Assembly (NCBI RefSeq): GCF_019312585.1
Contig: NZ_JAHWDP010000006.1
Span: 14,895 to 78,894 of the forward strand
Source of the DNA: Halomarinibacterium sedimenti
GTDB lineage: Bacteria; Bacteroidota; Bacteroidia; Flavobacteriales; Flavobacteriaceae
Direction: 5' to 3'
DNA length: 64,000 nucleotides
Of the stretch, positions 29,105-37,989 are shown piece by piece. The position numbers were made by a program, and so were the translations under genes. Position 1 is the stretch's first letter. Each line of letters starts with the position of its first letter. The notes beneath the pieces are model-generated. The model saw only the letters and a list, made by a program, of their open reading frames with translations, made no database searches and was not told the origin of the DNA.

Positions 29105-30115
29105 TTAAACTTGGTACTGTGCTTTTAAACTTTCAATTTGATTTGGCCGACCAATTAAAATCAATTTAGAGTCTTTTTTCAAAATAAGGGAAGCTTCTGG
29201 GTTGACTATATACTCTCCTTCCGGAGTTTTATACCCAATAATAGAACATCCTGTTTTTTTACGAATATCTAAGTCTTTAATGGCCTGTTCCTTTCCACTT
29301 GGACACACTTTTTCAAATGGAATTTGCTCCACAAAAATACTATCTTCCTCTCCTGATACTGTAAGATTGTCTAAAAACTCTACCAAATCTGGAACAACCA
29401 CTAAGGATGCCATGTGGTCCCCTCCTATCTTATCTGGCATAATGACATTGTCTGCCCCAGCTAATTTCAATTTTTTATAACTAGTCTCCTCTGTAGCGCG
29501 ACTTATTATTTTTAAGTTTTTATTAATCTGTCTTGCAGAAAGCACCACAAAGAGATTATCTGCATCACTAGGCAAAGCGCAAATTAATGTCGCGGCTCTT
29601 TCAATTCCTGCCTTTAATAAAACTTCGTCTTCATTGGCATTCCCTGTTACAAATAAGTGATCTTCATCAGAAAAGCGCTCTACCACTTCTTCATTCATTT
29701 CTACCACTACATATTCCTTATTGTATGCTTCTAATTTCTGAACTGCTTGCATCCCGTTTCTTCCAAAACCACAAATAATAACATGGTCGCGAAGATTGTC
29801 TATTTTCTGTTGCACTTTTTTTTGTCTTAAGTTACCAATATTGCTCTTACTTAAAATATATTCGGATATTACACTTATAGCATATCCAACGATAAAGATA
29901 CTTGAAAGAATAAGAAATGAAGTGAAAATCTTTTCAGAAGCACTCATTGGGTGTAACTCCCCAAACCCTACCGTAGTAATTGTAATCACAGTCATATATA
30001 CTGCATCAATCCACAGGTAATTATAAAAGAACTTAAAGCCAAAAATCCCCATAAAAAACACGAGGATTAACAACCCTAAAGCACCCATTATTTTTGATTG
30101 AAAGAACGCTCTCAT
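29105..30115 (-). CDS. Potassium channel with RCK/TrkA domains
   Basis: 336 residues. Two transmembrane helices flank the pore with selectivity filter TVGFG (residues 48-52). An RCK N domain follows with the Rossmann motif HVIICGFGRNGMQAVQKL, then a TrkA-C-like domain (KTGCSIIGYKTPEGEYIVNPEASLILKKDSKLILIGRP). This is a two-TM, MthK/GsuK-like ligand-gated K+ channel. Its ATG overlaps the stop of the PspC gene (ATGA), so the two are translationally coupled. Confidence 0.93.
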   Translation of the reverse strand: MRAFFQSKIMGALGLLILVFFMGIFGFKFFYNYLWIDAVYMTVITITTVGFGELHPMSASEKIFTSFLILSSIFIVGYAISVISEYILSKSNIGNLRQKKVQQKIDNLRDHVIICGFGRNGMQAVQKLEAYNKEYVVVEMNEEVVERFSDEDHLFVTGNANEDEVLLKAGIERAATLICALPSDADNLFVVLSARQINKNLKIISRATEETSYKKLKLAGADNVIMPDKIGGDHMASLVVVPDLVEFLDNLTVSGEEDSIFVEQIPFEKVCPSGKEQAIKDLDIRKKTGCSIIGYKTPEGEYIVNPEASLILKKDSKLILIGRPNQIESLKAQYQV

Positions 30116-30342
30116 AGATCAAAAACTGAACTTCTTTTGGTATATACCAAATCTTTAATCTTTAGCCAAAAGGCAAGTACTAAATATAGCGCAAATCCCG
30201 CCCCAAAGGTCGCAAAGGTCACATAAATAAAAGAAAGCCGAACGGTCTTGGCACGCATCCCTAATCGCTCGGCCAATCGAGAACTTACATAAAAGCCTCT
30301 TTTTTCGAAGTAATGACGTATGTTGTATACCATTTGAAGCAT
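30112..30342 (-). CDS. PspC-domain membrane protein
   Basis: 76 residues. A PspC domain is visible: RLAERLGMRAKTVRLSFIYVTFATFGAGFALYLVLAFWLK, with one or two hydrophobic helices. PspC proteins sense or buffer inner-membrane stress together with PspA/B. The 4-bp ATGA overlap with the potassium channel gene suggests a common response to membrane or ionic stress (inference). A second ATG at 30333 is also possible as start. Confidence 0.8.
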   Translation of the reverse strand: MLQMVYNIRHYFEKRGFYVSSRLAERLGMRAKTVRLSFIYVTFATFGAGFALYLVLAFWLKIKDLVYTKRSSVFDL

Positions 30343-30379
30343 GGATGCAAAATACTACATTTTTTAACAATAAAATAGG

Positions 30380-31651
30380 CTATGATTTTAAAATAAAGTT
30401 CCCAACTTCACATTGCATACAACGATATTTATTACAATATTCATTCTTTAATTGCAGTAATGCTTGACTATGCCAAGCCGAATTTTCAATAGTTCTTAAT
30501 GCTTGAAACTTTGTGATAGTTCTATTATTTTCAATAGGTAATGAAAGGGCTAAATCGATTAACTCTTCGGTAATGTCCCGACCTTGCTGTGTTGCGAATG
30601 CAAACTTTAACGGAATAATCGTATTAATGATAAACAAATCTACTAATCCCTTCGTTATGCTCTTTTTTCGTTTTGTGGAAGTGATTTCAAAATTGTAGTG
30701 TGCATCCCAATATTCACTGGCAGCAACATTAAAAAGATCATAAAATTCTTCTTTGGTGGTTGCTTCCATCATTTTTGAAAAAAGATGCGGATTGCTAGAC
30801 CATAAAGTAGCTAATTGAGACAATCGTATGGTGGGGAAATTTGGAGGTCTAAGTCTAAAAAATTTTGAAGGAATCACCCCAACATTCGAGATTTTATACA
30901 TGGTCTTGGAATACTCATAACTATCTTTCAATAAACCAAAATACCTTCCTCCTTTTTCAACTTCCAACAAGCCTGCTTGTCCAAAAAGCAGCGCTTCCAA
31001 TTTCAATAAATTTCCACCACATTTTTTAATAATAGCATAATCTATAGATTTGGCGACACTATAAAACGAATCTGCATTTAACTTAAGCCCGAAGTTTTTA
31101 GACAGCATATAAAACATAACGGCTTCCCAATTATTTTGGGTTTCAGAAAGTTCCTGTAAAATAAGGGTTGTTTTTTTCTGAAGCCGCTCTACAAACAATC
31201 GCCAAAACCAACTTTGAAGAATAAAATCATCTACCTTTCCAAAATCATTTTCACAGGGAATAAATTGTTTTGTTTTTGAAAATAGTTGACAGTATTGCAA
31301 CAGGGTTCTTTGCTCCACAATGTCTTTTACTTCCATAGTTGGCAATACACTATTGTCATTTCTAAAAATAGCCACGTCGTACTCCCATACCACATGCAGA
31401 ATTACGTTATCATAATTTGAATCTTTTTCGTGTTGGTGGGCATACCAATCTGAAGACCTAATATGAATTTCTATATTCCCAACCCACAATTGTCCATCAA
31501 TTTCTACATGCGCCAAAAGGAAATCGGGACCAGCATCCTGATTATGATGACCCACTTGTAAAACCTTAATGGGTTTTATGTCTGAAGTAAATAAATTAAC
31601 CGTAGAAAATTTTTGAAATTTCCACAGATAATGAAGAAAATCCTCCTTCAT
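30380..31651 (-). CDS. DUF2851 family protein
   Basis: 423 residues. Conserved blocks LQVGHHNQDAGPDFLLAHVEIDGQLWVGNIEIHI, SDWYAHQHEKDSNYDNVILHVVWEYD and the C-terminal CNKYRCMQCEVGNFIL match DUF2851, found widely in Bacteroidota. GPDF...NVEIH-type motifs with spaced Asp/Glu/His recall PD-(D/E)XK nuclease-like folds, but that is my inference. The two close cysteines at the end (CMQC) may bind a metal. It is 37 bp upstream of the PspC gene. Confidence 0.85.
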   Translation of the reverse strand: MKEDFLHYLWKFQKFSTVNLFTSDIKPIKVLQVGHHNQDAGPDFLLAHVEIDGQLWVGNIEIHIRSSDWYAHQHEKDSNYDNVILHVVWEYDVAIFRNDNSVLPTMEVKDIVEQRTLLQYCQLFSKTKQFIPCENDFGKVDDFILQSWFWRLFVERLQKKTTLILQELSETQNNWEAVMFYMLSKNFGLKLNADSFYSVAKSIDYAIIKKCGGNLLKLEALLFGQAGLLEVEKGGRYFGLLKDSYEYSKTMYKISNVGVIPSKFFRLRPPNFPTIRLSQLATLWSSNPHLFSKMMEATTKEEFYDLFNVAASEYWDAHYNFEITSTKRKKSITKGLVDLFIINTIIPLKFAFATQQGRDITEELIDLALSLPIENNRTITKFQALRTIENSAWHSQALLQLKNEYCNKYRCMQCEVGNFILKS

Positions 31652-31697
31652 GAGAGTTTAATATAGGGGGGAGTTATTCTGCGGAAGTCTAAAAATA

Positions 31698-31727
31698 AAA
31701 AAACCTCTCCAATTCTGGGAGGCTTTT
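31698..31727 (-). terminator. Terminator of the CBS-like gene
   Basis: On the minus strand GCCTCCC and GGAGAGG form an imperfect stem (one bulge), followed by TTTTTTTATTTTT, 20 bp after the stop codon. Confidence 0.75.
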
Positions 31728-31747
31728 CTTACATATTTTGAATATTG

Positions 31748-32728
31748 TTATTCAATATACCCCATTTTTCGCATCCAATCGTCATTATACATTTTACCTA
31801 CATAACGACTTCCGTGGTCGTGAAAAAGCACCACTACCACATCATTCTTCGTAAAATGCTCTTTTAACTGTAGCACCCCTTTTATGGCTGCTCCCGCCGA
31901 ATTACCTAAAAACATCCCCTCTTCTTTTGAAAGGCGTTGGGTATACACCGCGGCATCTTTATCGGTTACTTTGGTAAAACCATCAATAATGGAGAAATCA
32001 ACATTTTTAGGAAGAATATCTTCTCCAATACCTTCAGTTACATAAGGGTAAATTTCCTTTTCATCAAAAATTCCTGTTTCATGATATTTTTTAAAAACGC
32101 TTCCGTAAGTGTCAATACCCCAAACTTTTACATTGGGGTTTTGTTCTTTTAAATATTTTCCCACACCGCTAATGGTTCCACCTGTTCCTACTCCCACAAC
32201 AAAGTGAGTCACTTTACCATCGGTTTGTTTCCAAATTTCGGGGCCTGTACTTTCATAATGCGCTACCGCGTTACTTGGATTGTCATACTGATTCACATAC
32301 CAAGCGTTCGGTGTTTCTTCAGCAAGACGTTTAGCGGTAGAATAATAGGATCGAGGATCTTCGGGTGCAACATCGGTTGGGCACACATACACTTCACTAC
32401 CCACAGCCTTTAAAATATCTACCTTTTCTTTACTCTGCTTATCGCTGGTGACGCAAATCATTTTGTACCCTTTTACAATGGCGGCTAAGGCTAGTCCCAT
32501 TCCTGTATTTCCACTGGTTCCTTCCACAATAGTGCCACCGGGTTTTAGTCGTCCGTCGGCTTCGGCATCTTCAATCATTTTTAACGCCATTCTATCTTTT
32601 ACCGAGTTTCCTGGGTTAAAAGTTTCGTATTTGGCAAGAACCAAACAAGGTAAGTCGGCCGTAAGTTTATTGATTTTAACTAAAGGTGTATTTCCAATAG
32701 TTTCTAAAATATTTTTTGCGTATTCCAT
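31748..32728 (-). CDS. Cystathionine beta-synthase / cysteine synthase family enzyme
   Basis: 326 residues, PLP-dependent fold type II. The Schiff-base Lys44 is in NPGNSVKDRM, the phosphate/substrate loop is GTSGNTGMGLA and the PLP-phosphate loop VGTGGTISGVG. HYESTGPEIWKQTDGKVTHF and the C-terminal DHGSRYVGKMYNDDWM resemble the catalytic core of cystathionine beta-synthase more than CysK. No C-terminal CBS regulatory pair is present. Reaction: serine or O-acetylserine plus homocysteine or sulfide; the exact substrate is unsettled. It has its own promoter and terminator. Confidence 0.88.
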   Translation of the reverse strand: MEYAKNILETIGNTPLVKINKLTADLPCLVLAKYETFNPGNSVKDRMALKMIEDAEADGRLKPGGTIVEGTSGNTGMGLALAAIVKGYKMICVTSDKQSKEKVDILKAVGSEVYVCPTDVAPEDPRSYYSTAKRLAEETPNAWYVNQYDNPSNAVAHYESTGPEIWKQTDGKVTHFVVGVGTGGTISGVGKYLKEQNPNVKVWGIDTYGSVFKKYHETGIFDEKEIYPYVTEGIGEDILPKNVDFSIIDGFTKVTDKDAAVYTQRLSKEEGMFLGNSAGAAIKGVLQLKEHFTKNDVVVVLFHDHGSRYVGKMYNDDWMRKMGYIE

Positions 32729-32747
32729 CTCTTATTTTAAAGCTGGG

Positions 32748-32755
32748 CAAAAGTA
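32748..32755 (-). promoter_or_regulatory. Candidate -7 element of the CBS-like gene
   Basis: The minus strand reads TACTTTTG, 19 bp before the ATG. It fits TAnnTTTG; no -33 box is seen. Confidence 0.45.
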
Positions 32756-32802
32756 CAAAAGACTTAAGAGAAAAGAGAATAGACTATAAAGAAAAGCAAT
32801 AC

Positions 32803-34038
32803 TTACTGAAACCTAATTGCTTTTACGGGGGAAATTTTTGACACCATATACGACGGAATTAACAGCATCAGCAAGCAAAGTAATAAGGTGCCAACATTCA
32901 ACAGAATAATGTAACCAACATCAATAAATACAGGCGCATGGGTTACGTAATAGGTTTTAGGGTCTAAGGTGATAAAATTTCCATATTTCTGAAGGAGCAG
33001 AAATCCAATTCCTATCACATTTCCGAAAAACAAGCCCACACAAATAATATAGCTTGCATTGTATAAAAATATCTTTCTTATACTCCAATCGGTACTCCCC
33101 AACGCTTTCAAAATACCAATCATTTGGGTGCGTTCCAAAATTAAAACAAGCAAGGCGGTAATCATATTAATCCCTGCAATAAGAATCATAATTCCTATAA
33201 TAAGTACCACATTAAAATCGAACAAATCTATCCATTCAAAAATGGAATAGTATTTATCCCGTATGGTAATAGAATCTAAGGTGCTGGGAGTGGCTTCGTA
33301 AACCTGATTCCCAATCGTTTGAATATCATTAAAATCGTCTACAAAAATTTCGAAAGAGCCTATTTCATCTTCGGTCCAATTATTCAATCGTTGGATATGC
33401 CGAATATCGGTGAGCATAAACTGTTCATCAAATTCCTGAAATCCGCTATCGTAAATTCCCACAAGGGTAAACCCTCTACTTCGGGTTTTATTTTCTTTTT
33501 CTTCCTGAAGAAAAAAAGTGACAATTTTATCGCCTAGCTTAAACCCTAATCTATTGGCGAGATAGGAGGAAATAAGCACCTCATCATGTAAGTTTTCAGT
33601 ATAATTAGGCAGCCGTCCTTCCATGAGATATTCTTCAAAATACTGCCAATCGTAATCGGCGCCTACACCTTTCGCCACAACGCCTTCAAAATCGGTTTCG
33701 GTACGGATAATACCTCCCTTGGAAGCGGTTACCTGTATGTGCCTTATTCCTTCTACAGAAGTAAACTTGGGATAAAAATCTTGATTTTTTGAAATGGCAA
33801 CTTGCGACTCGTCGCTGGTATTGGTATCGAAATTTGAAATGATAATATCGCCGTTAAAAGCAGATACTTTTTCCCGTATTTTTTTCTGAAGTCCTACACT
33901 GGTAGCAATGGTTACCAACATAATCACCATTCCCAATGTAATTGCCGCAATAGCAATTTTTATTATTGGTGCCGATACACTACTTTTATAATCCTTCGAA
34001 GCAATGATGCGTCGAGCAGTAAAGAATTCAAAATTCAC
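32803..34038 (-). CDS. ABC transporter permease, LolC/E- or FtsX-like
   Basis: 411 residues. One N-terminal transmembrane helix (IIKIAIAAITLGMVIMLVTIA), a large periplasmic MacB-like domain (about 45-250) and three C-terminal helices (VVLIIGIMILIAGINMITALLVLIL..., YIICVGLFFGNVIGIGFLLL, YIILLNVGTLLLCLLMLLIPS). It belongs to the lipoprotein-releasing or efflux permease group and needs an ATPase partner not present next to it. Translation starts at a GTG (34036-34038); no ATG is available upstream. The divergent NamZ-like gene begins 5 bp away. Confidence 0.88.
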   Translation of the reverse strand: MNFEFFTARRIIASKDYKSSVSAPIIKIAIAAITLGMVIMLVTIATSVGLQKKIREKVSAFNGDIIISNFDTNTSDESQVAISKNQDFYPKFTSVEGIRHIQVTASKGGIIRTETDFEGVVAKGVGADYDWQYFEEYLMEGRLPNYTENLHDEVLISSYLANRLGFKLGDKIVTFFLQEEKENKTRSRGFTLVGIYDSGFQEFDEQFMLTDIRHIQRLNNWTEDEIGSFEIFVDDFNDIQTIGNQVYEATPSTLDSITIRDKYYSIFEWIDLFDFNVVLIIGIMILIAGINMITALLVLILERTQMIGILKALGSTDWSIRKIFLYNASYIICVGLFFGNVIGIGFLLLQKYGNFITLDPKTYYVTHAPVFIDVGYIILLNVGTLLLCLLMLLIPSYMVSKISPVKAIRFQ

Positions 34039-34043
34039 GGGCT

Positions 34044-35360
34044 ATGGTTCGATTTTCTTTTTTCAAAAATACATTATTAATTATTCTTCCATTAACGATG
34101 CTCATTTGTTTTTCGTGCGGAGGGCAGAATACTTCAGAGAAAAGAACAGAGAAAAGTGAAAAAAGCGAAGAGAAAATAGAGAAGACATTAGATTCTATTT
34201 ATGTTTTAGGTATAATTCCTGGAGCAAACTCATATAATGAATATCTTCCTCTAATTATAAACAAAAAAATTGGGATTGTTGCAAATCAGACTTCAGTGGT
34301 TACTGAAAAGGTCAATAGTATTTTAGGAAAGCCAATAAAATTAATAGATAGTAAAATATACAAAGACGCTCATCTTGTCGATTTTTTACTTTCTGAAGGC
34401 ATTGCACTTCAAAAAATATTCTCTCCAGAACACGGCTTTCGGGGCTCTGAAGATGCTGGTGCCGAAGTAAAAGATGGCAAAGACACCAAAACAGGATTGC
34501 CTATTTTTTCACTCCACGGAAAGAACCGAAAACCTACCTCTGAGCAAATGCATGGATTAGAAATGATGGTGTTCGATATTCAAGATGTAGGTGTGCGCTT
34601 TTACACTTATTTATCAACCCTGCATTATGTGATGGAAGCCTGTGCCGAAGCGAATATTCCATTAATTGTTCTAGATCGTCCCAATCCCAACGCCCATTAT
34701 ATGGATGGCCCGATGATGGAACCTGAAAATACTGGGTTTTTAGGGCTACACCCTGTGCCTTTGGTCTACGGAATGACCATTGGTGAATACGCCCAAATGA
34801 TAAATGGGGAAGGTTGGTTGAAGGATGGGATACAATGTAATTTGACTGTCATCCCTATTAAAAACTACAATCACCAAAGTCGCTATTCATTGCCCGTGCG
34901 TCCTTCACCCAATTTACCCGATGACCAAGCCATTAATTTATACCCGAGTTTGGGATTATTGGAAGGCACCAACCTCAACGCGGGTCGTGGCACCGAAATG
35001 CAGTTTCAAGTCATTGGTTCGCCCTATTTACCCAAAGATAAGTATCCCTTTAGCTACACGCCACAACCAAATTTTGGCTCTAGCAATCCTAAATTTAAAG
35101 GCGTAGCCTGCCACGGACTCGATTTACGAAATACCCCCCGATTGGATAACGTAGATCTCACTTGGATTATGGATGCCTACCATAATTACGAAAAGAAAGA
35201 CGATTTTTTTAACACCAAAAACTTTACCACCCACGCGGGAACCGCCAAACTGCAACAGCAAATTGAAGCAGGCTTATCGATGAAGGAAATTAGAGAAAGT
35301 TGGCAAGCTGATTTGGAACAATTTAAAAAGGTGAGAATGAAGTATTTGATTTATGAGTAA
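34044..35360 (+). CDS. namZ: Exo-beta-N-acetylmuramidase NamZ-like lipoprotein (DUF1343)
   Basis: 438 residues. Lipoprotein signal with lipobox LICFSC, then a charged Glu/Lys linker and the DUF1343 domain: KIGIVANQTSVV, FSPEHGFRG, GLEMMVFDIQDVGVRFYTYLSTLHYVMEAC, VLDRPNP, NLNAGRGTEMQFQVIG. DUF1343 proteins are now known as NamZ exo-lytic N-acetylmuramidases acting on peptidoglycan fragments. Anchoring in the envelope fits muropeptide recycling. It ends directly against the minus-strand YkgJ gene. Confidence 0.88.
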   Translation: MVRFSFFKNTLLIILPLTMLICFSCGGQNTSEKRTEKSEKSEEKIEKTLDSIYVLGIIPGANSYNEYLPLIINKKIGIVANQTSVVTEKVNSILGKPIKLIDSKIYKDAHLVDFLLSEGIALQKIFSPEHGFRGSEDAGAEVKDGKDTKTGLPIFSLHGKNRKPTSEQMHGLEMMVFDIQDVGVRFYTYLSTLHYVMEACAEANIPLIVLDRPNPNAHYMDGPMMEPENTGFLGLHPVPLVYGMTIGEYAQMINGEGWLKDGIQCNLTVIPIKNYNHQSRYSLPVRPSPNLPDDQAINLYPSLGLLEGTNLNAGRGTEMQFQVIGSPYLPKDKYPFSYTPQPNFGSSNPKFKGVACHGLDLRNTPRLDNVDLTWIMDAYHNYEKKDDFFNTKNFTTHAGTAKLQQQIEAGLSMKEIRESWQADLEQFKKVRMKYLIYE

Positions 35361-35852
35361 TTAAGAAATCCTCCGCTTCATCTCCTCCACAATGTTGAAC
35401 GCCGCAGGGCAAATCGCCACATTTTTCAGCGTCAGGTTTGAGATTTGCTGGAACTTTTTTCTATCGGTATGTGGAAATTCGCGACAGGCTTTGGGACGGA
35501 CTTCATAAATACTGCAATAGTTATCGGCTCCTAAAAATGTACACGGCACGCTTTGCAACACATAATCGTGGTCTTCATCCACTCGCAAATACGTTTCAAT
35601 AAACTGCTGGGGTTTCATTCTAAAATGTTTGGCAATACGTTCTACATCCTTATCGGTAAACAAGGGTCCTGTTGTTTTACAGCAATTAGCACAATTGAGG
35701 CAATCGGTCTTTCGAAACTCGGCCTCGTGCAATTCCACCATCAAGGTATCTAAGTTTTTGGGTGGTTTTTTCTTCAGCTTGGCAAAGAATTTTTTGTTTT
35801 CGGTATTCGTATCTTTGGCGCGCTGTGGGAGTTGTTTTAGGATTTCTTCCAT
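35361..35852 (-). CDS. YkgJ-family cysteine cluster protein
   Basis: 163 residues. The family pattern is clear: FRKTDCLNCANCCKTTGPLFTDKDVERIAKHF, then VPCTFLGADNYCSIYEVRPKACREFP. The eight conserved cysteines are thought to bind Zn or Fe-S; the function is unknown. The stop codon abuts the NamZ-like stop codon on the other strand. A heptamer repeat lies just before the start. Confidence 0.87.
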   Translation of the reverse strand: MEEILKQLPQRAKDTNTENKKFFAKLKKKPPKNLDTLMVELHEAEFRKTDCLNCANCCKTTGPLFTDKDVERIAKHFRMKPQQFIETYLRVDEDHDYVLQSVPCTFLGADNYCSIYEVRPKACREFPHTDRKKFQQISNLTLKNVAICPAAFNIVEEMKRRIS

Positions 35853-35855
35853 TTA

Positions 35856-35893
35856 GGTCTTGGGTCTTGGGTCTTGGGTCTTGGGTCTTGGGT
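35856..35893. repeat. Tandem heptamer repeat (GGTCTTG)x5.4
   Basis: Five perfect copies of GGTCTTG plus GGT fill most of the 64-bp spacer between the divergent YkgJ and methyltransferase genes. Short perfect tandem repeats of this kind change length by slippage and could vary promoter spacing. Confidence 0.92.
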
Positions 35894-35916
35894 AAATTTA
35901 CTTATTCTATTCGAAA

Positions 35917-36627
35917 ATGAAAGATATATTAGGAAAAGCATTACTAGATTATTTTCACGGAAACTACACCGAGGACATCCTCACCGAAACCAATATTAGT
36001 GATGAAGACGAGCTACCCCTGCCCTATCTTTTCCGAAATTATGACGAAATGCCTTCTTTAGAACAAAAAGCACTCGAATTATGCAAAGGAACTGTTTTGG
36101 ACGTAGGATGTGGTGCTGGAAGTCATTCGCTTTGGCTTCAAAATAAGGGATTGCAAGTAACAGCAATCGATACATCCAAAGGAGCTTTAGAGGTTACTAG
36201 GTTACGCGGGGTTGAAAATGTAAAACAGATATCTCTTTTAGACTATTCCGAAGCAAAATTCGATACCATTTTATTGCTCATGAATGGTACTGGAATCTTT
36301 GAGACCATTGACCAAGTTCCAAATTATTTACATCATTTAAAATCGCTTTTACAACCTAACGGACAAATTTTAATCGATTCTTCCGATTTAAAATATATGT
36401 ACGACACCAGTGAAGAAGGTGGTATTTGGGTCCCTGCAGATAGATATTATGGCGAGTTGGAATTTACGATGAAATACAAAGGCGAGCTAAGCAACCCTTT
36501 TCATTGGTTGTATTTAGATTCCGCTCGTTTTGAGGTATACGCAAAAAATAATGGTTTCAAATTTGAAACCATTATAGAAGGTGAACATTTTGAGTACCTA
36601 GCGAGACTTACTGCTTATCCACTGTAA
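35917..36627 (+). CDS. Class I SAM-dependent methyltransferase
   Basis: 236 residues. SAM-binding motif I is LDVGCGAGSHSLWL, motif II near VTAIDTSKGALEV, and LLLMNGTGIFETI follows. Substrate unknown. The C-terminus overlaps the end of the opposite gene by 20 bp. Confidence 0.85.
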   Translation: MKDILGKALLDYFHGNYTEDILTETNISDEDELPLPYLFRNYDEMPSLEQKALELCKGTVLDVGCGAGSHSLWLQNKGLQVTAIDTSKGALEVTRLRGVENVKQISLLDYSEAKFDTILLLMNGTGIFETIDQVPNYLHHLKSLLQPNGQILIDSSDLKYMYDTSEEGGIWVPADRYYGELEFTMKYKGELSNPFHWLYLDSARFEVYAKNNGFKFETIIEGEHFEYLARLTAYPL

Positions 36628-37144
36628 GATAACCGCCTTTTACAAGTTGTTTAATCTTTGTACCAAATAACTCACGGCTCCAATCGGAAGAAATTTTTTC
36701 GATGTCTTTGGTGAGTTCTTTTCGATTTTTTTCAAACTTCTTCGATACATCACTGTCAAGGTATTCTTGAAAAACGGCATTTTCTTCTTCGGTTAACGCA
36801 TAATCTGAAACTACTTTTTGGCCAACTTCAGAGCTATAAAAATCGTTCATTTTGGCAATGTCTTCTCTTGTAAAGTACTTTCGGTAAGCAAATGTAAGAC
36901 GAGAAATGATATCGTCTATTTGATCTTCTTCGTCAAGTTTAAGCTCTTCCCAAGCTTCTTCTGGAATTTCCTTATCCCTAAAGTTACGTTCTAAAACAGG
37001 GAACAATTCGTAAAAAGCAATGCTGTATTGAACACGGGTTCCGTTGATATCTAAATAATCTATAATTTCTTTCTGAAAATCATCCACTTGAGAGATTCCC
37101 GAAAAACAAATAAGTAAAAATATCGTTAAAAAGGTAGACTTCAT
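36608..37144 (-). CDS. DUF2059-type secreted protein
   Basis: 178 residues from the ATG at 37144, which begins a signal peptide (MKSTFLTIFLLICFSGISQ). A longer open frame to 37414 overlaps the opposite gene and has no signal or conservation-like sequence. The helical body contains AKMNDFYSSEVGQKVVSDYALTEEE, the hallmark of DUF2059 (periplasmic, function unknown). It shares a compact divergent promoter with the metalloprotease gene. Confidence 0.82.
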   Translation of the reverse strand: MKSTFLTIFLLICFSGISQVDDFQKEIIDYLDINGTRVQYSIAFYELFPVLERNFRDKEIPEEAWEELKLDEEDQIDDIISRLTFAYRKYFTREDIAKMNDFYSSEVGQKVVSDYALTEEENAVFQEYLDSDVSKKFEKNRKELTKDIEKISSDWSRELFGTKIKQLVKGGYLTVDKQ

Positions 37145-37167
37145 TTTAAATTTGGTATTATAAAAGT

Positions 37168-37184
37168 TATGTTTGCCAAACTTA
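37168..37184. promoter_or_regulatory. Interlocked divergent -7 elements
   Basis: TATGTTTG on the plus strand (37168-37175) and TAAGTTTG on the minus strand (37177-37184) are separated by one base, forming the near palindrome TATGTTTGCCAAACTTA. Each fits TAnnTTTG and points to the correct gene (37198 plus, 37144 minus), with leaders of about 15-30 nt. The two promoters could not be occupied together. Confidence 0.6.
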
Positions 37185-37197
37185 CAAAAATTGCGCC

Positions 37198-37980
37198 ATG
37201 TCACAATATTTAAGAATTTTCTTTTTTGCTTCGTTGCTATTATTTTCATTTTCGGGATGTAAAAATGACGATGGCGGCGAGGTAATCGCAGACCCAACGG
37301 CCGAAAATAAAAAGGCTTTGGGGGTATCTGCAGAGGATTTACTTTCCGATGACATTTATGGCTCTTTAACCGTTGAGTTTGTGTACACCACTTCTTCGAA
37401 ACCAGCTGAAGCAAGTATTACTGCTTTCAGAAACTTTTTACAGGCTAGAATTCATAAACCTGGTGGTATAATTTTTGTAGAAACTCAAATTCCAGACCAA
37501 GCAGGCGCGCCTTTTACGTTAAACGATATTAAAGATTTTGAAGAAGAATTTAGAACCCAATACACTGATGGAGATGACATAGCTGTGTATATCTTTTTCT
37601 CTAACGGAAGCTCTAGTAACGACACTCAAACCAATGTAACTTTAGGAACAGCCTATAGAAATACCTCCATGGTAATTTATGAAAATACCTTACGCATTAT
37701 TACCGAGTCTGACCCTGTTTTGCTTCCTATTTTAGAGCAAACCACTATGCAACACGAAATGGGTCATATTTTTGGATTGGTGAATATTCAAAATGATGAT
37801 ATTCATACCGCTCACGAAGATCCAAGTGCTAGTAAACATTGTATTGTGAATGAATGCCTCATGTATTTTGAAGCGACTAACCTTTTAAGAAGCGAAGTAA
37901 CTCGTTTTTTAAGACGAGGCGCTGTACCTCAGCTAGATCCCTTGTGTATTGAAGATTTACAAGCTAAAGGAGGAAAATAA
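37198..37980 (+). CDS. Zinc metalloprotease lipoprotein
   Basis: 260 residues. The lipobox is FSFSGC, after a 20-residue hydrophobic signal. The zincin motif HEMGHIFGLVN is at residues 186-196 (His186, Glu187, His190), and the downstream His/Cys segment (KHCIVNECLMYFE) resembles the third-ligand/Met-turn region. Likely an outer-membrane or periplasm-facing protease; substrate unknown. It converges with the amidohydrolase gene at 9 bp. Confidence 0.85.
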   Translation: MSQYLRIFFFASLLLFSFSGCKNDDGGEVIADPTAENKKALGVSAEDLLSDDIYGSLTVEFVYTTSSKPAEASITAFRNFLQARIHKPGGIIFVETQIPDQAGAPFTLNDIKDFEEEFRTQYTDGDDIAVYIFFSNGSSSNDTQTNVTLGTAYRNTSMVIYENTLRIITESDPVLLPILEQTTMQHEMGHIFGLVNIQNDDIHTAHEDPSASKHCIVNECLMYFEATNLLRSEVTRFLRRGAVPQLDPLCIEDLQAKGGK

Positions 37981-37989
37981 ATCTATTTC

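Noticed and set aside
36608-37414. 268-residue version of the DUF2059 gene
   Set aside because: The extension overlaps the oppositely oriented metalloprotease gene and lacks family features; the ATG at 37144 starts a clear signal peptide.
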